Below are positions 6,981 through 14,302 of a stretch of 19,318 bases of DNA, one piece after another. Origin of the DNA: a bacterium (GTDB lineage: Bacteria > UBP15 > UBA6099 > JAJRTR01); contig JAJRTR010000061.1 in assembly GCA_024278215.1 (NCBI GenBank), positions 1 to 19,318 on the forward strand, in the 5' to 3' direction. Positions within the stretch are counted from its first letter, which is position 1; each line of letters starts with the position of its first letter. A program made the translations under genes and the position numbers. A model generated the notes under the pieces. The model did no database searches. It worked only from the letters and a program-made list of their open reading frames with translations, and had not been told where the DNA came from.

Positions 6981-9470
6981 ATGGGCATCACATCTGCACT
7001 GGTGGCCGCTTCCGTGCAACTCGGCGTCCTGTGGCAGAGCGTCCACTTCTTCCTTTTTAAAGGACGCCTGGCGCTGCACCACCTCGAGCCAGTTGATCTT
7101 GTGTCCGTCGAGGAACGGGCCGTCGACACATGCAAATTTCGTCTCGTCGCCGAGCGAAACCCTGCACGCGCCGCACATTCCGGTGCCGTCGAGCATCAGC
7201 GGGTTCATCGCTGTCTGAGTCGGCACGCCGAGTTCTTTTGTGACATCCGAAACGAGCATCATCATGAACGTGCAGCCGATGATGTATGACTGGTCGATCT
7301 TCTCTCCGCGACCGTCCAGCATTGAAATCACTTCCTGGATGCCGCCTTTCATCCCGACCGAGCCGTCCTTGGTGACAATAATGAATTCGTCGGAAACTTC
7401 ACGCAGTTTATCTTCCCAGTGGAGCAGGTAGTGGGCAGCGGCCTCTTCGATGCAGATAACTTTGTTGCCCGCTTCCTTCATGGCGCGGGCGATGGGCAGC
7501 ATCGCGCCTACCCCGTAGCAGCCGCCGGCGCATACAACTGTGCCGTACTTTTTAACTTCCACTGGTTCGCCGAGTGGTCCGGCGAAGTGAGCCAGGTGGT
7601 CGCCGGTCCTGAGTTTTGCAAGTTCGCGGCTGGACCTGCCTACCTCGAGTGTCACGAGTGTTACTGTACCCTTTTCCGGATCAAAGTCTGATATTGTATA
7701 TGGTATTCTTTCGGATTTTTCGTTTGCCATCGCGATGACGAACTGCCCGGGTTTGCATGTGGTCGCGATCTCGGGCGCGAGCACAGTCGTCATGAATGTG
7801 TTGGGGACGATCTCGACTTTTTCGAGAATTCTGAACGGTTTATCGTCGTCTGGTTCGACAGTCGATTTATCCGCCTCGGATGTTTTTCCCTTCGTACCGA
7901 TTGCGCTTAGCCCGCACACTATTCCGGAAAGTTTGTGGCCTCTGTAATACTTCGGCAGCGCGTCCACGTCGTCGCAGGGCGACGGTTCGGGAGCGGCGGG
8001 TTTTTCGACTTTAAAGTTATTGTCTGCCAGCTCTTTTGTGATGGCCGCCGCATTGTCGAAACTGAAACCGTCCGCGCCCATCTTCTTCGCCAGTTCGCAG
8101 ACGAGTTGCCAGTCGGCAAGTTGTCCGCGCGGGGGGCGGGCAGCGGCCTTCACTGCCTTTACTTCACCTGCGGTATTAAGGAACGTGCCGTCGACTTCCG
8201 TAAGCGCCGCCGCGGGCAGGAACACGTCGGCGGCGAGTTTTGCTTTCGAATCATACAGGTCGGCTACAATCAGGGCGTCGAGCGCGTCAAGTGCCGTGTC
8301 GGCTATGAATGCGCCGGTCGTGTAGACGGCCTTCGCGCCGCCCGTGCCGACCGGTTCGCCGTCGGCTTTCGCGACGATGAAGTTATCCGACTTCATGACA
8401 TCTGTCGTAAATTTTCTTAATATGTAAAGTTCCTCGCGCGTCGCCTGTTCGTGAGCGATCATGGCGAATTGCGAGCCGGAGAAGGCCTTAAGTTTCGCGG
8501 CGGCCTGTTCGAGCGCGTCGTCGAGGCCGGTTTTGATAAGACCGTCTTCCACACGTATCAAGCAGGACATTTCCCTTGCGGGATTGTCGAGCAGTTGCGC
8601 GGTCGCGAAACGACCGACAGCACATATACGTGCTTCACGCGCCGGTTCGGTCATACTCGTGGCGACAGCCTGTCCGTCTTTGATTTTGAGTTTCAGCGAA
8701 CAGCCCTGAGCGCAGAGGATGCAGGTTGAGAGTTCTTCGGAATCCGGCGCGCCGTGCCATTTAGCGAACCGGTCGGTTAATGTGCCTGTGGGGCATATAT
8801 CGATGCAGGCGCCGCAGAACTTGCAGTTGGTTTCCACATGCAGTCGGTCGAAAGCAGTGCCGATGCGGGCGTCTTTGCCGCGGTTCTGGAAGTCGATGGC
8901 GGCCTTGCCGTGTATCTTTTTGCAAATTCGGGCGCAACGACCGCAGAGCACGCAGAGGTTATAATCGCGGTCCATGAACGGGTCGTCGCGCTCAATATCC
9001 ATATTCTTATATATGATAGGCAGATCGAATTCAGTGATGTTGTGTTCAAAGGAAAGTTCGCGCAATTCACAGTCGTCGCGGTTGCTGCAGAAAGTGCAGC
9101 GGGTGGCTTTGCCGGTTTTGAACGGGCGGGGGCGGTACTTCTCGCACAGGTCCCTGTGGTAGCATACGAGGCAGGGACTGGTGTGTCCGCTGAGCATTAG
9201 TTTAAGGATTTCCCGGCGTGTTTCGATTATCTCATCGGTTTTAGTGTTGACGACCATGCCGTCGTCGGCGGGCGTAGTGCAGGAAGTGGGGTTGCCGCGC
9301 ACGCCTTCGATGTTGACGATGCAAAGCCGGCAGGCGCCGTATGGTTCGAGTGCGGGGTGGGCGCAAAGCGTAGGGATTCTTATCCCGGCTCTCTGTGCCG
9401 CTTCGAGGACGGTGTCGCCCTGTTGCGCCCTTACTTCCTGTCCGTCTATAGTAAGTGTGATTTCGCTCAT
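6978..9470 (-). CDS. NuoG-like iron-sulfur subunit fused to NfnA-like FAD/[2Fe-2S] module
   Basis: This 830-residue fusion reads in order as follows. A plant-type [2Fe-2S] domain has C36, C47, C50, C64. A NuoG-type His-Cys region has H96-x3-C100-x2-C103-x5-C109, followed by a second C125-x2-C128-x5-C134. Two [4Fe-4S] clusters have C173/176/179/183 and C216/219/222/226. A further FdhA/NuoG-type [4Fe-4S] has C250, C253, C257, C283. A shortened molybdopterin-domain remnant covers about 285-465. From about 545 it is NfnA: FAD motif RIPYTISD (588-595), NAD-binding VCAGGCYGVGAMLP (646-659) and the terminal [2Fe-2S] DGTGMCGACR with D761, C766, C769, C781. NfnA is normally a separate protein of about 280 residues. 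The ATG has AGGAAGGA six bases upstream. The gene follows the NuoF fusion by 95 bp. It probably conducts electrons between the NADH site of the NuoF part and the Nfn flavins. Confidence 0.93.
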   Translation of the reverse strand: MSEITLTIDGQEVRAQQGDTVLEAAQRAGIRIPTLCAHPALEPYGACRLCIVNIEGVRGNPTSCTTPADDGMVVNTKTDEIIETRREILKLMLSGHTSPCLVCYHRDLCEKYRPRPFKTGKATRCTFCSNRDDCELRELSFEHNITEFDLPIIYKNMDIERDDPFMDRDYNLCVLCGRCARICKKIHGKAAIDFQNRGKDARIGTAFDRLHVETNCKFCGACIDICPTGTLTDRFAKWHGAPDSEELSTCILCAQGCSLKLKIKDGQAVATSMTEPAREARICAVGRFATAQLLDNPAREMSCLIRVEDGLIKTGLDDALEQAAAKLKAFSGSQFAMIAHEQATREELYILRKFTTDVMKSDNFIVAKADGEPVGTGGAKAVYTTGAFIADTALDALDALIVADLYDSKAKLAADVFLPAAALTEVDGTFLNTAGEVKAVKAAARPPRGQLADWQLVCELAKKMGADGFSFDNAAAITKELADNNFKVEKPAAPEPSPCDDVDALPKYYRGHKLSGIVCGLSAIGTKGKTSEADKSTVEPDDDKPFRILEKVEIVPNTFMTTVLAPEIATTCKPGQFVIAMANEKSERIPYTISDFDPEKGTVTLVTLEVGRSSRELAKLRTGDHLAHFAGPLGEPVEVKKYGTVVCAGGCYGVGAMLPIARAMKEAGNKVICIEEAAAHYLLHWEDKLREVSDEFIIVTKDGSVGMKGGIQEVISMLDGRGEKIDQSYIIGCTFMMMLVSDVTKELGVPTQTAMNPLMLDGTGMCGACRVSLGDETKFACVDGPFLDGHKINWLEVVQRQASFKKEEVDALPQDAELHGSGHQCRCDAH

Positions 9471-9507
9471 TGCAATCCTTCCTTATTTAAAAGCTTTCCG
9501 CGTCACA

Positions 9508-9568
9508 TTCCGAAATTCGGAACGATGGTTCAAAATATTAGGCCCGCATTGGTGAAATATGCGGGTTA
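9508..9568. repeat. GTGAAATAT repeat, copy 3, with two hairpins at a gene end
   Basis: A near-perfect palindrome, TTCCGAA (9508-9514), A, TTCGGAA (9516-9522), is followed by CCCGCAT (9543-9549) pairing with ATGCGGG (9559-9565) around a 9-nt loop. GTGAAATATGCGGGTTA spans 9552-9568 and its TTA is the TAA stop of the NuoF-GltD fusion gene. On the minus-strand RNA a hairpin therefore begins directly after that stop, ahead of the next gene in the operon. There is no long T-run, so an RNA-stability or attenuation role is as likely as termination. Confidence 0.6.
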
Positions 9569-12500
9569 GTGTCCTTTCGGCTGTTTCGACGAATGCTCCA
9601 GCGCTTCGAGGTCGCATCTCAGGCAGCGTTTCGCTTCGAGAACGGCGGCTGCGGTGGTGATTCTTTCCTCGACTTCATCAAATGTTATTTTCCTGATGCC
9701 GCCCGGCACATGTGGTATAGCCGGGCGTGCTAGTCTCTCGATCTCTTCGTCGGTAAGTTCGACCGGCGGCACATATTCACAAGGTTTCAGCGACCGGTAT
9801 TTGCGTTTAACGACTCTGCCCGAGAGGAACCTGCGGATACTGCGTGCCGCAATTTTTCCGTGACTTATGGCAGTCACGACGTTCAACGGTCCCGTTACCA
9901 TATCGCCGCCCGCGAAAACGCCTTCGATGTCGCCGAGATTCGTTTCCCTGTCGACAATAAGCGTACCCTTACGGGATGTTTCAAGTCGTTTTTCCAGTTT
10001 ACCATTTTCAAGGAACTCGAGGCTGGAAGTCTGCCCGATAGCGACAATGACTGTGTCGCATTCGATGACATAATCCGAGCCATCGACCGGAATCGGGCGG
10101 GGCCTTCCGCCTTCTTTCCGGGGTGGACCCAGTTCCATTTTGACACATTCGAGTCCAATGATCCTGTCTTCTTTGACGACGACCTTTTTCGGGCCGGCGA
10201 GGAACTTTATTTCGATGCCTTCTTCCTGAAGTTGTTCGATTTCCTCTTCGAGCGCCGGCATCTGTTCCATAGCGCGGCGGTAAACGATGAACACTTCCTT
10301 TGCGCCGAGCCTCAGCGCGGTGCGTGCCGAGTCGACAGCGACGTTCCCTCCGCCGATGACAGCGACGGTATCTCCGATATTAACATCGCGCCTGCGGTTT
10401 ACATCCGCCAGGAATTTGACGCCGTACAAGACACTTTCATGTTCTGCGCCTTCGATCGGGAGATCGAACGGTTTGTGTGCTCCGACCGCCAGGAACACCG
10501 CGTCGTAGCCGTCACGTTTGAGTTGGCCTATTGTGAAATCCTTGCCGAGTTCCTGTCTGGTTTTTATCTCGACGCCGAGAGCCTTGATGTAATTGATGTC
10601 ATAATCGAGTACACGCCACGGCAGCCTGTATTCAGGAATGCCGACCGCGAGCATACCGCCGGGCACGCCGAGTTTCTCGAATATCGTGCATTGATAGCCC
10701 CACTGCTGAAGATAATAGGCCGCCGCGAGACCCGCCGGTCCCGAGCCGACGATGGCGATTTTCTGTTCCTGCGTAACTTCCGCTTTCTCCGGCATAAGCC
10801 GGTTGCGCCGTTCGTAGCTCGACGCGAATCGTTTCAGCGCGCGGATAGCGATGGGGTCACCCTCTTTTCCGGCTTCGCAGTTCCTTTCGCACGGATGGGG
10901 ACATACGCGACCGCATATTCCGGGCAGCGGATTTTCGACGCGCACAACGCGAATGGCGTCCTCGAAATGTCCACGCGCGATATGCCCGATATACACAGGT
11001 ACGTCCTGGTTTATCGGACATGTGTACTGGCAGGGTGATGAAATAAGGCTCTTGCAGACCATCGCGTCGCAACGTTTGCGTCTTATGTGGTCGACGAATT
11101 CATCCTTAAAAAAGCGGAGCGCGCTCAGAACAGGATTCGGCATCGTCTGCCCGAGCCCGCAGAGCGAGCCGTTTTTGACTGTTTTCGCGAGTTTTTCGAG
11201 CTTGTCGAGATAGCTCATGTCCGCCCGGCCTTCGATTATATCTGTGAGAAGTCTCAGCAGATGTTGCGAACCCATCCGGCACGGCACACACTTTCCGCAA
11301 GATTCACTATGCGTGAAGTCCAGGAAGTATCTTGTAACATCGACCATGCAGGAGGTGTTGTCCATAACGATCATGCCGCCGGAGCCCATTATCGAACCGA
11401 CTTTCGCCAGTTCGTCGTAATCGACTTTCAGGTCCGCGAGTCTTGCCGGTACGCTTCCGCCGGACGGCCCGCCGGTCTGGACCGCCTTGAACTTTTTGCC
11501 CTTCGGTATGCCGCCGCCGATGTCGAAAATAATTTCATGTATTGTTATACCCATCGGCACTTCGATAAGGCCGGTGCGCTTGATCTTGCCCGCCAGCGCG
11601 AATGTCTTTGTCCCCCTGCTTTTCTCGGTTCCATAGCCGGCGAACCACTCGGCGCCCCTGTACAATATCGCGGAAACATTCGCGAGTGTTTCAACATTAT
11701 TTATATTTGTCGGCTTGCCGTGCAGACCCGCCTGTGCCGGGAACGGCGGCCTGGGCCGCGGCATCCCGCGCTTGCCCTCGATGGATGCCATAAGCGACGT
11801 TTCTTCGCCGCAGACGAACGCGCCGGCACCCATTTTTATTTTTATATCCAGATTGAAACCGGTTCCCATGATATTTTCGCCGAGGAAACCGAGTTCCTTC
11901 ATCTGCCGTATAGCGTTTTCGATCCGCGCGATGGCCAGCGGGTACTCCGCGCGTGCGTATACTATCGCCTTCGTCGCACCGATGGCGTAAGCGCCGATGG
12001 CGAGTCCTTCGAGCACCGCGTGGGGGTCGCTCTCGAGCACCGCGCGGTCCATGAACGCGCCGGGGTCACCCTCGTCCGCATTGCAGATCATATACTTCTG
12101 GTCCGACTCTGACCTCAGCGCGAAACCCCATTTGACACCTGTGGGGAAACCCGCCCCGCCGCGCCCGCGCAGTCCCGAGGCTTTCACTTCGTCGCAGACT
12201 TCCTGCTGCGTCATGCCGAGAGCGCGTACGAGTCCTTTATAGCCGTCGCGCGCCAGGTAGTGGTTCACATTCGTCGGGTCGGTGTGGCCTGCGTTTCTGA
12301 GTACGACACGCACCTGCGGCTTGATCATCGGCAGTTCCTCGAACTTCGGAATGTCGTCGACCGCCACATCGCCGAACGTACACATAGCTTTTTCGCTGAC
12401 CACCTCGCCACCGACAATAAGTTTGCCGACAAGTTTCGAGACAAGCTCGGGCGATACGTCGCGGTACATGATACGCCTGCCGTCGCTCAATCCGATTTCG

Positions 12501-12718
12501 ACGAGCGGTTCGGCGTAGCACATGCCGAGACAGCCGACCTCGACGATGTCGGCGTCGACGGATTTTTCCGCCAGTTCTTTTTCGAACTCGGCACGCACGG
12601 CATCGGCGCCGGCGGCGCGTCCGCAGGTAGCCGCGCCTATCAATATTCTCGGTTTTTCAAGCCGATTGAAATCTTCCCATTCGGTTACAGCCTGCTTCCT
12701 GATATCATCGAACTTCAT
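9566..12718 (-). CDS. NuoF-like NADH/FMN subunit fused to GltD/NfnB-like flavoprotein
   Basis: This is one 1050-residue frame. Residues 20-110 are a thioredoxin-like domain with only three candidate ligands (C32, C63, C67). Residues 130-545 are NuoF: GLRGRGGAGFPTG (182-194), CNADEGDPGAF (212-222), GAGAFVCGEETSL (297-309) and the cluster SCGKCVPCR with C474, C477, C480 and C520. Residues 550-630 are a GltD-type iron-sulfur domain (C550, C555, C563, C567, C602, C606, C610, C614). The FAD/NADPH module follows: GSGPAG (658-663), GGGNVAVDSA (789-798), GGDMVTG (937-943). The C-terminus ends with AKRCLRCD (C1032, C1035), a motif usually near the start of GltD. HydB-type subunits carry a 2[4Fe-4S] ferredoxin at this place, so the GltD part replaces it. 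The ATG overlaps the NuoE-like stop by four bases (ATGA), a sign of translational coupling. Confidence 0.94.
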   Translation of the reverse strand: MKFDDIRKQAVTEWEDFNRLEKPRILIGAATCGRAAGADAVRAEFEKELAEKSVDADIVEVGCLGMCYAEPLVEIGLSDGRRIMYRDVSPELVSKLVGKLIVGGEVVSEKAMCTFGDVAVDDIPKFEELPMIKPQVRVVLRNAGHTDPTNVNHYLARDGYKGLVRALGMTQQEVCDEVKASGLRGRGGAGFPTGVKWGFALRSESDQKYMICNADEGDPGAFMDRAVLESDPHAVLEGLAIGAYAIGATKAIVYARAEYPLAIARIENAIRQMKELGFLGENIMGTGFNLDIKIKMGAGAFVCGEETSLMASIEGKRGMPRPRPPFPAQAGLHGKPTNINNVETLANVSAILYRGAEWFAGYGTEKSRGTKTFALAGKIKRTGLIEVPMGITIHEIIFDIGGGIPKGKKFKAVQTGGPSGGSVPARLADLKVDYDELAKVGSIMGSGGMIVMDNTSCMVDVTRYFLDFTHSESCGKCVPCRMGSQHLLRLLTDIIEGRADMSYLDKLEKLAKTVKNGSLCGLGQTMPNPVLSALRFFKDEFVDHIRRKRCDAMVCKSLISSPCQYTCPINQDVPVYIGHIARGHFEDAIRVVRVENPLPGICGRVCPHPCERNCEAGKEGDPIAIRALKRFASSYERRNRLMPEKAEVTQEQKIAIVGSGPAGLAAAYYLQQWGYQCTIFEKLGVPGGMLAVGIPEYRLPWRVLDYDINYIKALGVEIKTRQELGKDFTIGQLKRDGYDAVFLAVGAHKPFDLPIEGAEHESVLYGVKFLADVNRRRDVNIGDTVAVIGGGNVAVDSARTALRLGAKEVFIVYRRAMEQMPALEEEIEQLQEEGIEIKFLAGPKKVVVKEDRIIGLECVKMELGPPRKEGGRPRPIPVDGSDYVIECDTVIVAIGQTSSLEFLENGKLEKRLETSRKGTLIVDRETNLGDIEGVFAGGDMVTGPLNVVTAISHGKIAARSIRRFLSGRVVKRKYRSLKPCEYVPPVELTDEEIERLARPAIPHVPGGIRKITFDEVEERITTAAAVLEAKRCLRCDLEALEHSSKQPKGH

Positions 12719-13185
12719 TCTATCTCCTTAAGAATCTGCTTTGCCTTCTGAGGTGTCATGCGCCCGTATACTGTCTTGTCGATAACCATGACCGGGGCGA
12801 GTGCGCAGGAACCGAAACACGCCACGCGGTCGATACTGAACTTGTAGTCCGGTGTCGTCTCGCCGGGTCCGATACCCAGTTGTTTGCATACTTCGCTCAT
12901 TATCCGCTTCCCGCCGCGCACATGGCAGGCCGTACCCTGGCACACCCGCACGATGTGGTCGCCGGGCCGGGTGAAACGGAACTGGGCGTAAAATGTCGCC
13001 ACCCCGTATATTTCATTTTCGGAAACGCCAAGGTATTCCGATATTTCCTTCACCGCAGCCTCGGATATGTAACTATTCTTTGATTGTACTTCCTGGAGGA
13101 TGGGTATCAAGCTTGAACGCTCGATTTCATACTTCTCGAAAATCGGTTTCAATTCATTTGAAATATTCTTTTCTGCCGTTGGCAA
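12715..13185 (-). CDS. nuoE: NuoE/HydC-like [2Fe-2S] subunit
   Basis: This is a 156-residue thioredoxin-like subunit of the NuoE/HydC/HndA family, which passes electrons to or from the NADH-FMN subunit. The [2Fe-2S] ligands are C82-x4-C87 (VCQGTACHVRGG) and C123-x3-C127 (CFGSC). The motif GVATFYAQFRF (61-71) is typical. The length matches the family. The frame has no ATG near the family N-terminus, so I take TTG at 13185, preceded by AGGTGGTAGGA. It overlaps the NuoF fusion by four bases, so the two are translated together. Upstream there is a small palindrome, TGCAG-TC-CTGCA (13233-13244), which might be an operator. It is 141 bp from the NifU-like gene on the same strand. Confidence 0.93.
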   Translation of the reverse strand: MPTAEKNISNELKPIFEKYEIERSSLIPILQEVQSKNSYISEAAVKEISEYLGVSENEIYGVATFYAQFRFTRPGDHIVRVCQGTACHVRGGKRIMSEVCKQLGIGPGETTPDYKFSIDRVACFGSCALAPVMVIDKTVYGRMTPQKAKQILKEIE

Positions 13186-13326
13186 GTTGTCCTACCACCT
13201 TCCTGTCGCATTATCATATTGATTCATATCCGTGCAGTCCTGCAATACACAATAACAGCAGACGATACAATACACCGATAGTAATGATTCAAAAAAGTTA
13301 AAAAAGATTCGTGCCGCGAAAAAAAA

Positions 13327-13953
13327 TCAGTCGCCGTAATATTGGACTACAAGTTCCGCTACAAGTTGCGTGATGTCTTCTTCGCAGCCGCCGCATTCCG
13401 TGCCGCACTTTGTGCGCTCCTGCACAGCCTCGAACGTTTTCGCGCCGTGCTCGACAGCTTCCTCGATCTCTCCCCTTGTGACAGCCAGGCACTCGCAAAG
13501 GATGTCTTCCTTGCGCCGCGCGTCAATCCTGTCTTCCTGGCCGGACTTTCTGAAATACTCCTCGACCGCCGCTCTCAGCGCCTTATCGCCGAGCACCGAG
13601 CAGTGTATCTTCTGATCGGGAAGCCCGTCCAGTTCATTTATAATATCCTGCGGTGTCAGCCGCATCGCCTCGTCCAGCTTCATACCGACAACCATCGTCG
13701 AAAGCATGGATGTGCTGCCGATGGCGCTGGCACAGCCGAATGTTTTCCACTTGCAATCCGCAATAGTATCATTCTCTTTGTCGACCTTGATCCAGACTTT
13801 CATCATGTCGCCGCAGGACATGCTGCCGACCTCGCCGACCCCGTCCGCGGCATAAGTCTCTTCGTCCTCGGTCATTATATTCCGAGGATTGAAAAAGTGA
13901 TCCTTAACTTTTTCGGAATATACCCAACCCTGTCCATCCTGTGATTCCGCCAT
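13327..13953 (-). CDS. nifU: NifU-like Fe-S scaffold with BFD-type [2Fe-2S] domain
   Basis: The 208-residue protein begins with an IscU/NifU scaffold domain, with the three expected cluster-assembly cysteines C47 (SCGDMM), C74 (FGCASAIGS) and C118 (KIHCSVLG). A BFD-like [2Fe-2S] domain follows: C153-x-C155 and C183-x3-C187-x2-C190. The C-terminal Nfu domain of classical NifU is absent. The protein assembles Fe-S clusters in the cytoplasm. No cysteine desulfurase lies beside it. As the first gene before a set of very cluster-rich subunits, it probably serves their maturation. The frame stays open to 14100, but the family start (YSEKVKDHFFNPRN) and a GGGTGA site favour ATG at 13953; ATGs at 13959 and 13989 are alternatives. 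Confidence 0.88.
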   Translation of the reverse strand: MAESQDGQGWVYSEKVKDHFFNPRNIMTEDEETYAADGVGEVGSMSCGDMMKVWIKVDKENDTIADCKWKTFGCASAIGSTSMLSTMVVGMKLDEAMRLTPQDIINELDGLPDQKIHCSVLGDKALRAAVEEYFRKSGQEDRIDARRKEDILCECLAVTRGEIEEAVEHGAKTFEAVQERTKCGTECGGCEEDITQLVAELVVQYYGD

Positions 13954-14006
13954 GTTCATCACCCGCTTCTTTGCAGTATACTTTTGCATGTCCGGGCCAC
14001 CGCGGA

Positions 14007-14016
14007 CGGACGTCCG
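14007..14016. promoter_or_regulatory. Perfect palindrome in the nifU-like leader
   Basis: CGGACGTCCG is a 10-bp perfect palindrome placed about 20 bases downstream of the candidate -10 box of the redox operon, where a repressor could bind. Position and symmetry are the only evidence. Confidence 0.25.
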
Positions 14017-14042
14017 AGAGGGCGCGTACAATACAAGCGTAA

Positions 14043-14051
14043 AGTATAGCA
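14043..14051 (-). promoter_or_regulatory. Extended -10 promoter candidate for the nifU/redox operon
   Basis: On the minus strand TGCTATACT is an extended -10 (TGn plus TATACT). No good -35 lies 17 bases upstream (TTTCGG). Initiation would be near 14036, leaving a leader of about 80 nt to the start at 13953. Confidence 0.4.
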
Positions 14052-14193
14052 TCGGTTTTTTCAATCCGAAAGTGGTATAAAAAAGTCGGGCGCGCGACAT
14101 GTTTAATCTGTCATGCCGAAGAGCCGACCGGATTTTATGCTGCGGCGTTATACCGGCGCAGGCACATCACATCCGGCAGGCAATGAAAAAATC

Positions 14194-14221
14194 TTGAAAT
14201 CTTTTCAATACTGCCTAAAGA
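14194..14221 (+). promoter_or_regulatory. Weak promoter / palindrome upstream of ilvE
   Basis: TTGAAA (14194-14199) is a possible -35 with TAAAGA (14216-14221) 16 bases on. TTGAAA also forms a perfect inverted repeat with TTTCAA (14203-14208). A later hairpin, CCGGG (14256-14260) with CCCGG (14268-14272), lies in the leader before the ribosome site. Confidence 0.3.
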
Positions 14222-14302
14222 TAGTAAAGTTAAAGTATGTGTTTCACCATAAATGCCGGGACTCCGCCCCGGAACATGAATAAATAAAAGGAACAAGGAA
14301 CA

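Noticed and set aside
6978-9470. [FeFe]-hydrogenase catalytic subunit
   Set aside because: The N-terminal cluster layout is shared with HydA, but none of the H-cluster motifs (such as the TSCCP and MPCxxKKxE types) occur; the C-terminal half is NfnA instead.
9860-11038. Open frame of 392 codons on the plus strand
   Set aside because: It is antisense to the GltD module of the NuoF fusion and has shadow-frame composition.
13290-13327. Terminator after the nifU-like gene
   Set aside because: The TTCG/CGAA stem is only 4 bp, and the A/T-rich flanks are not complementary to each other.
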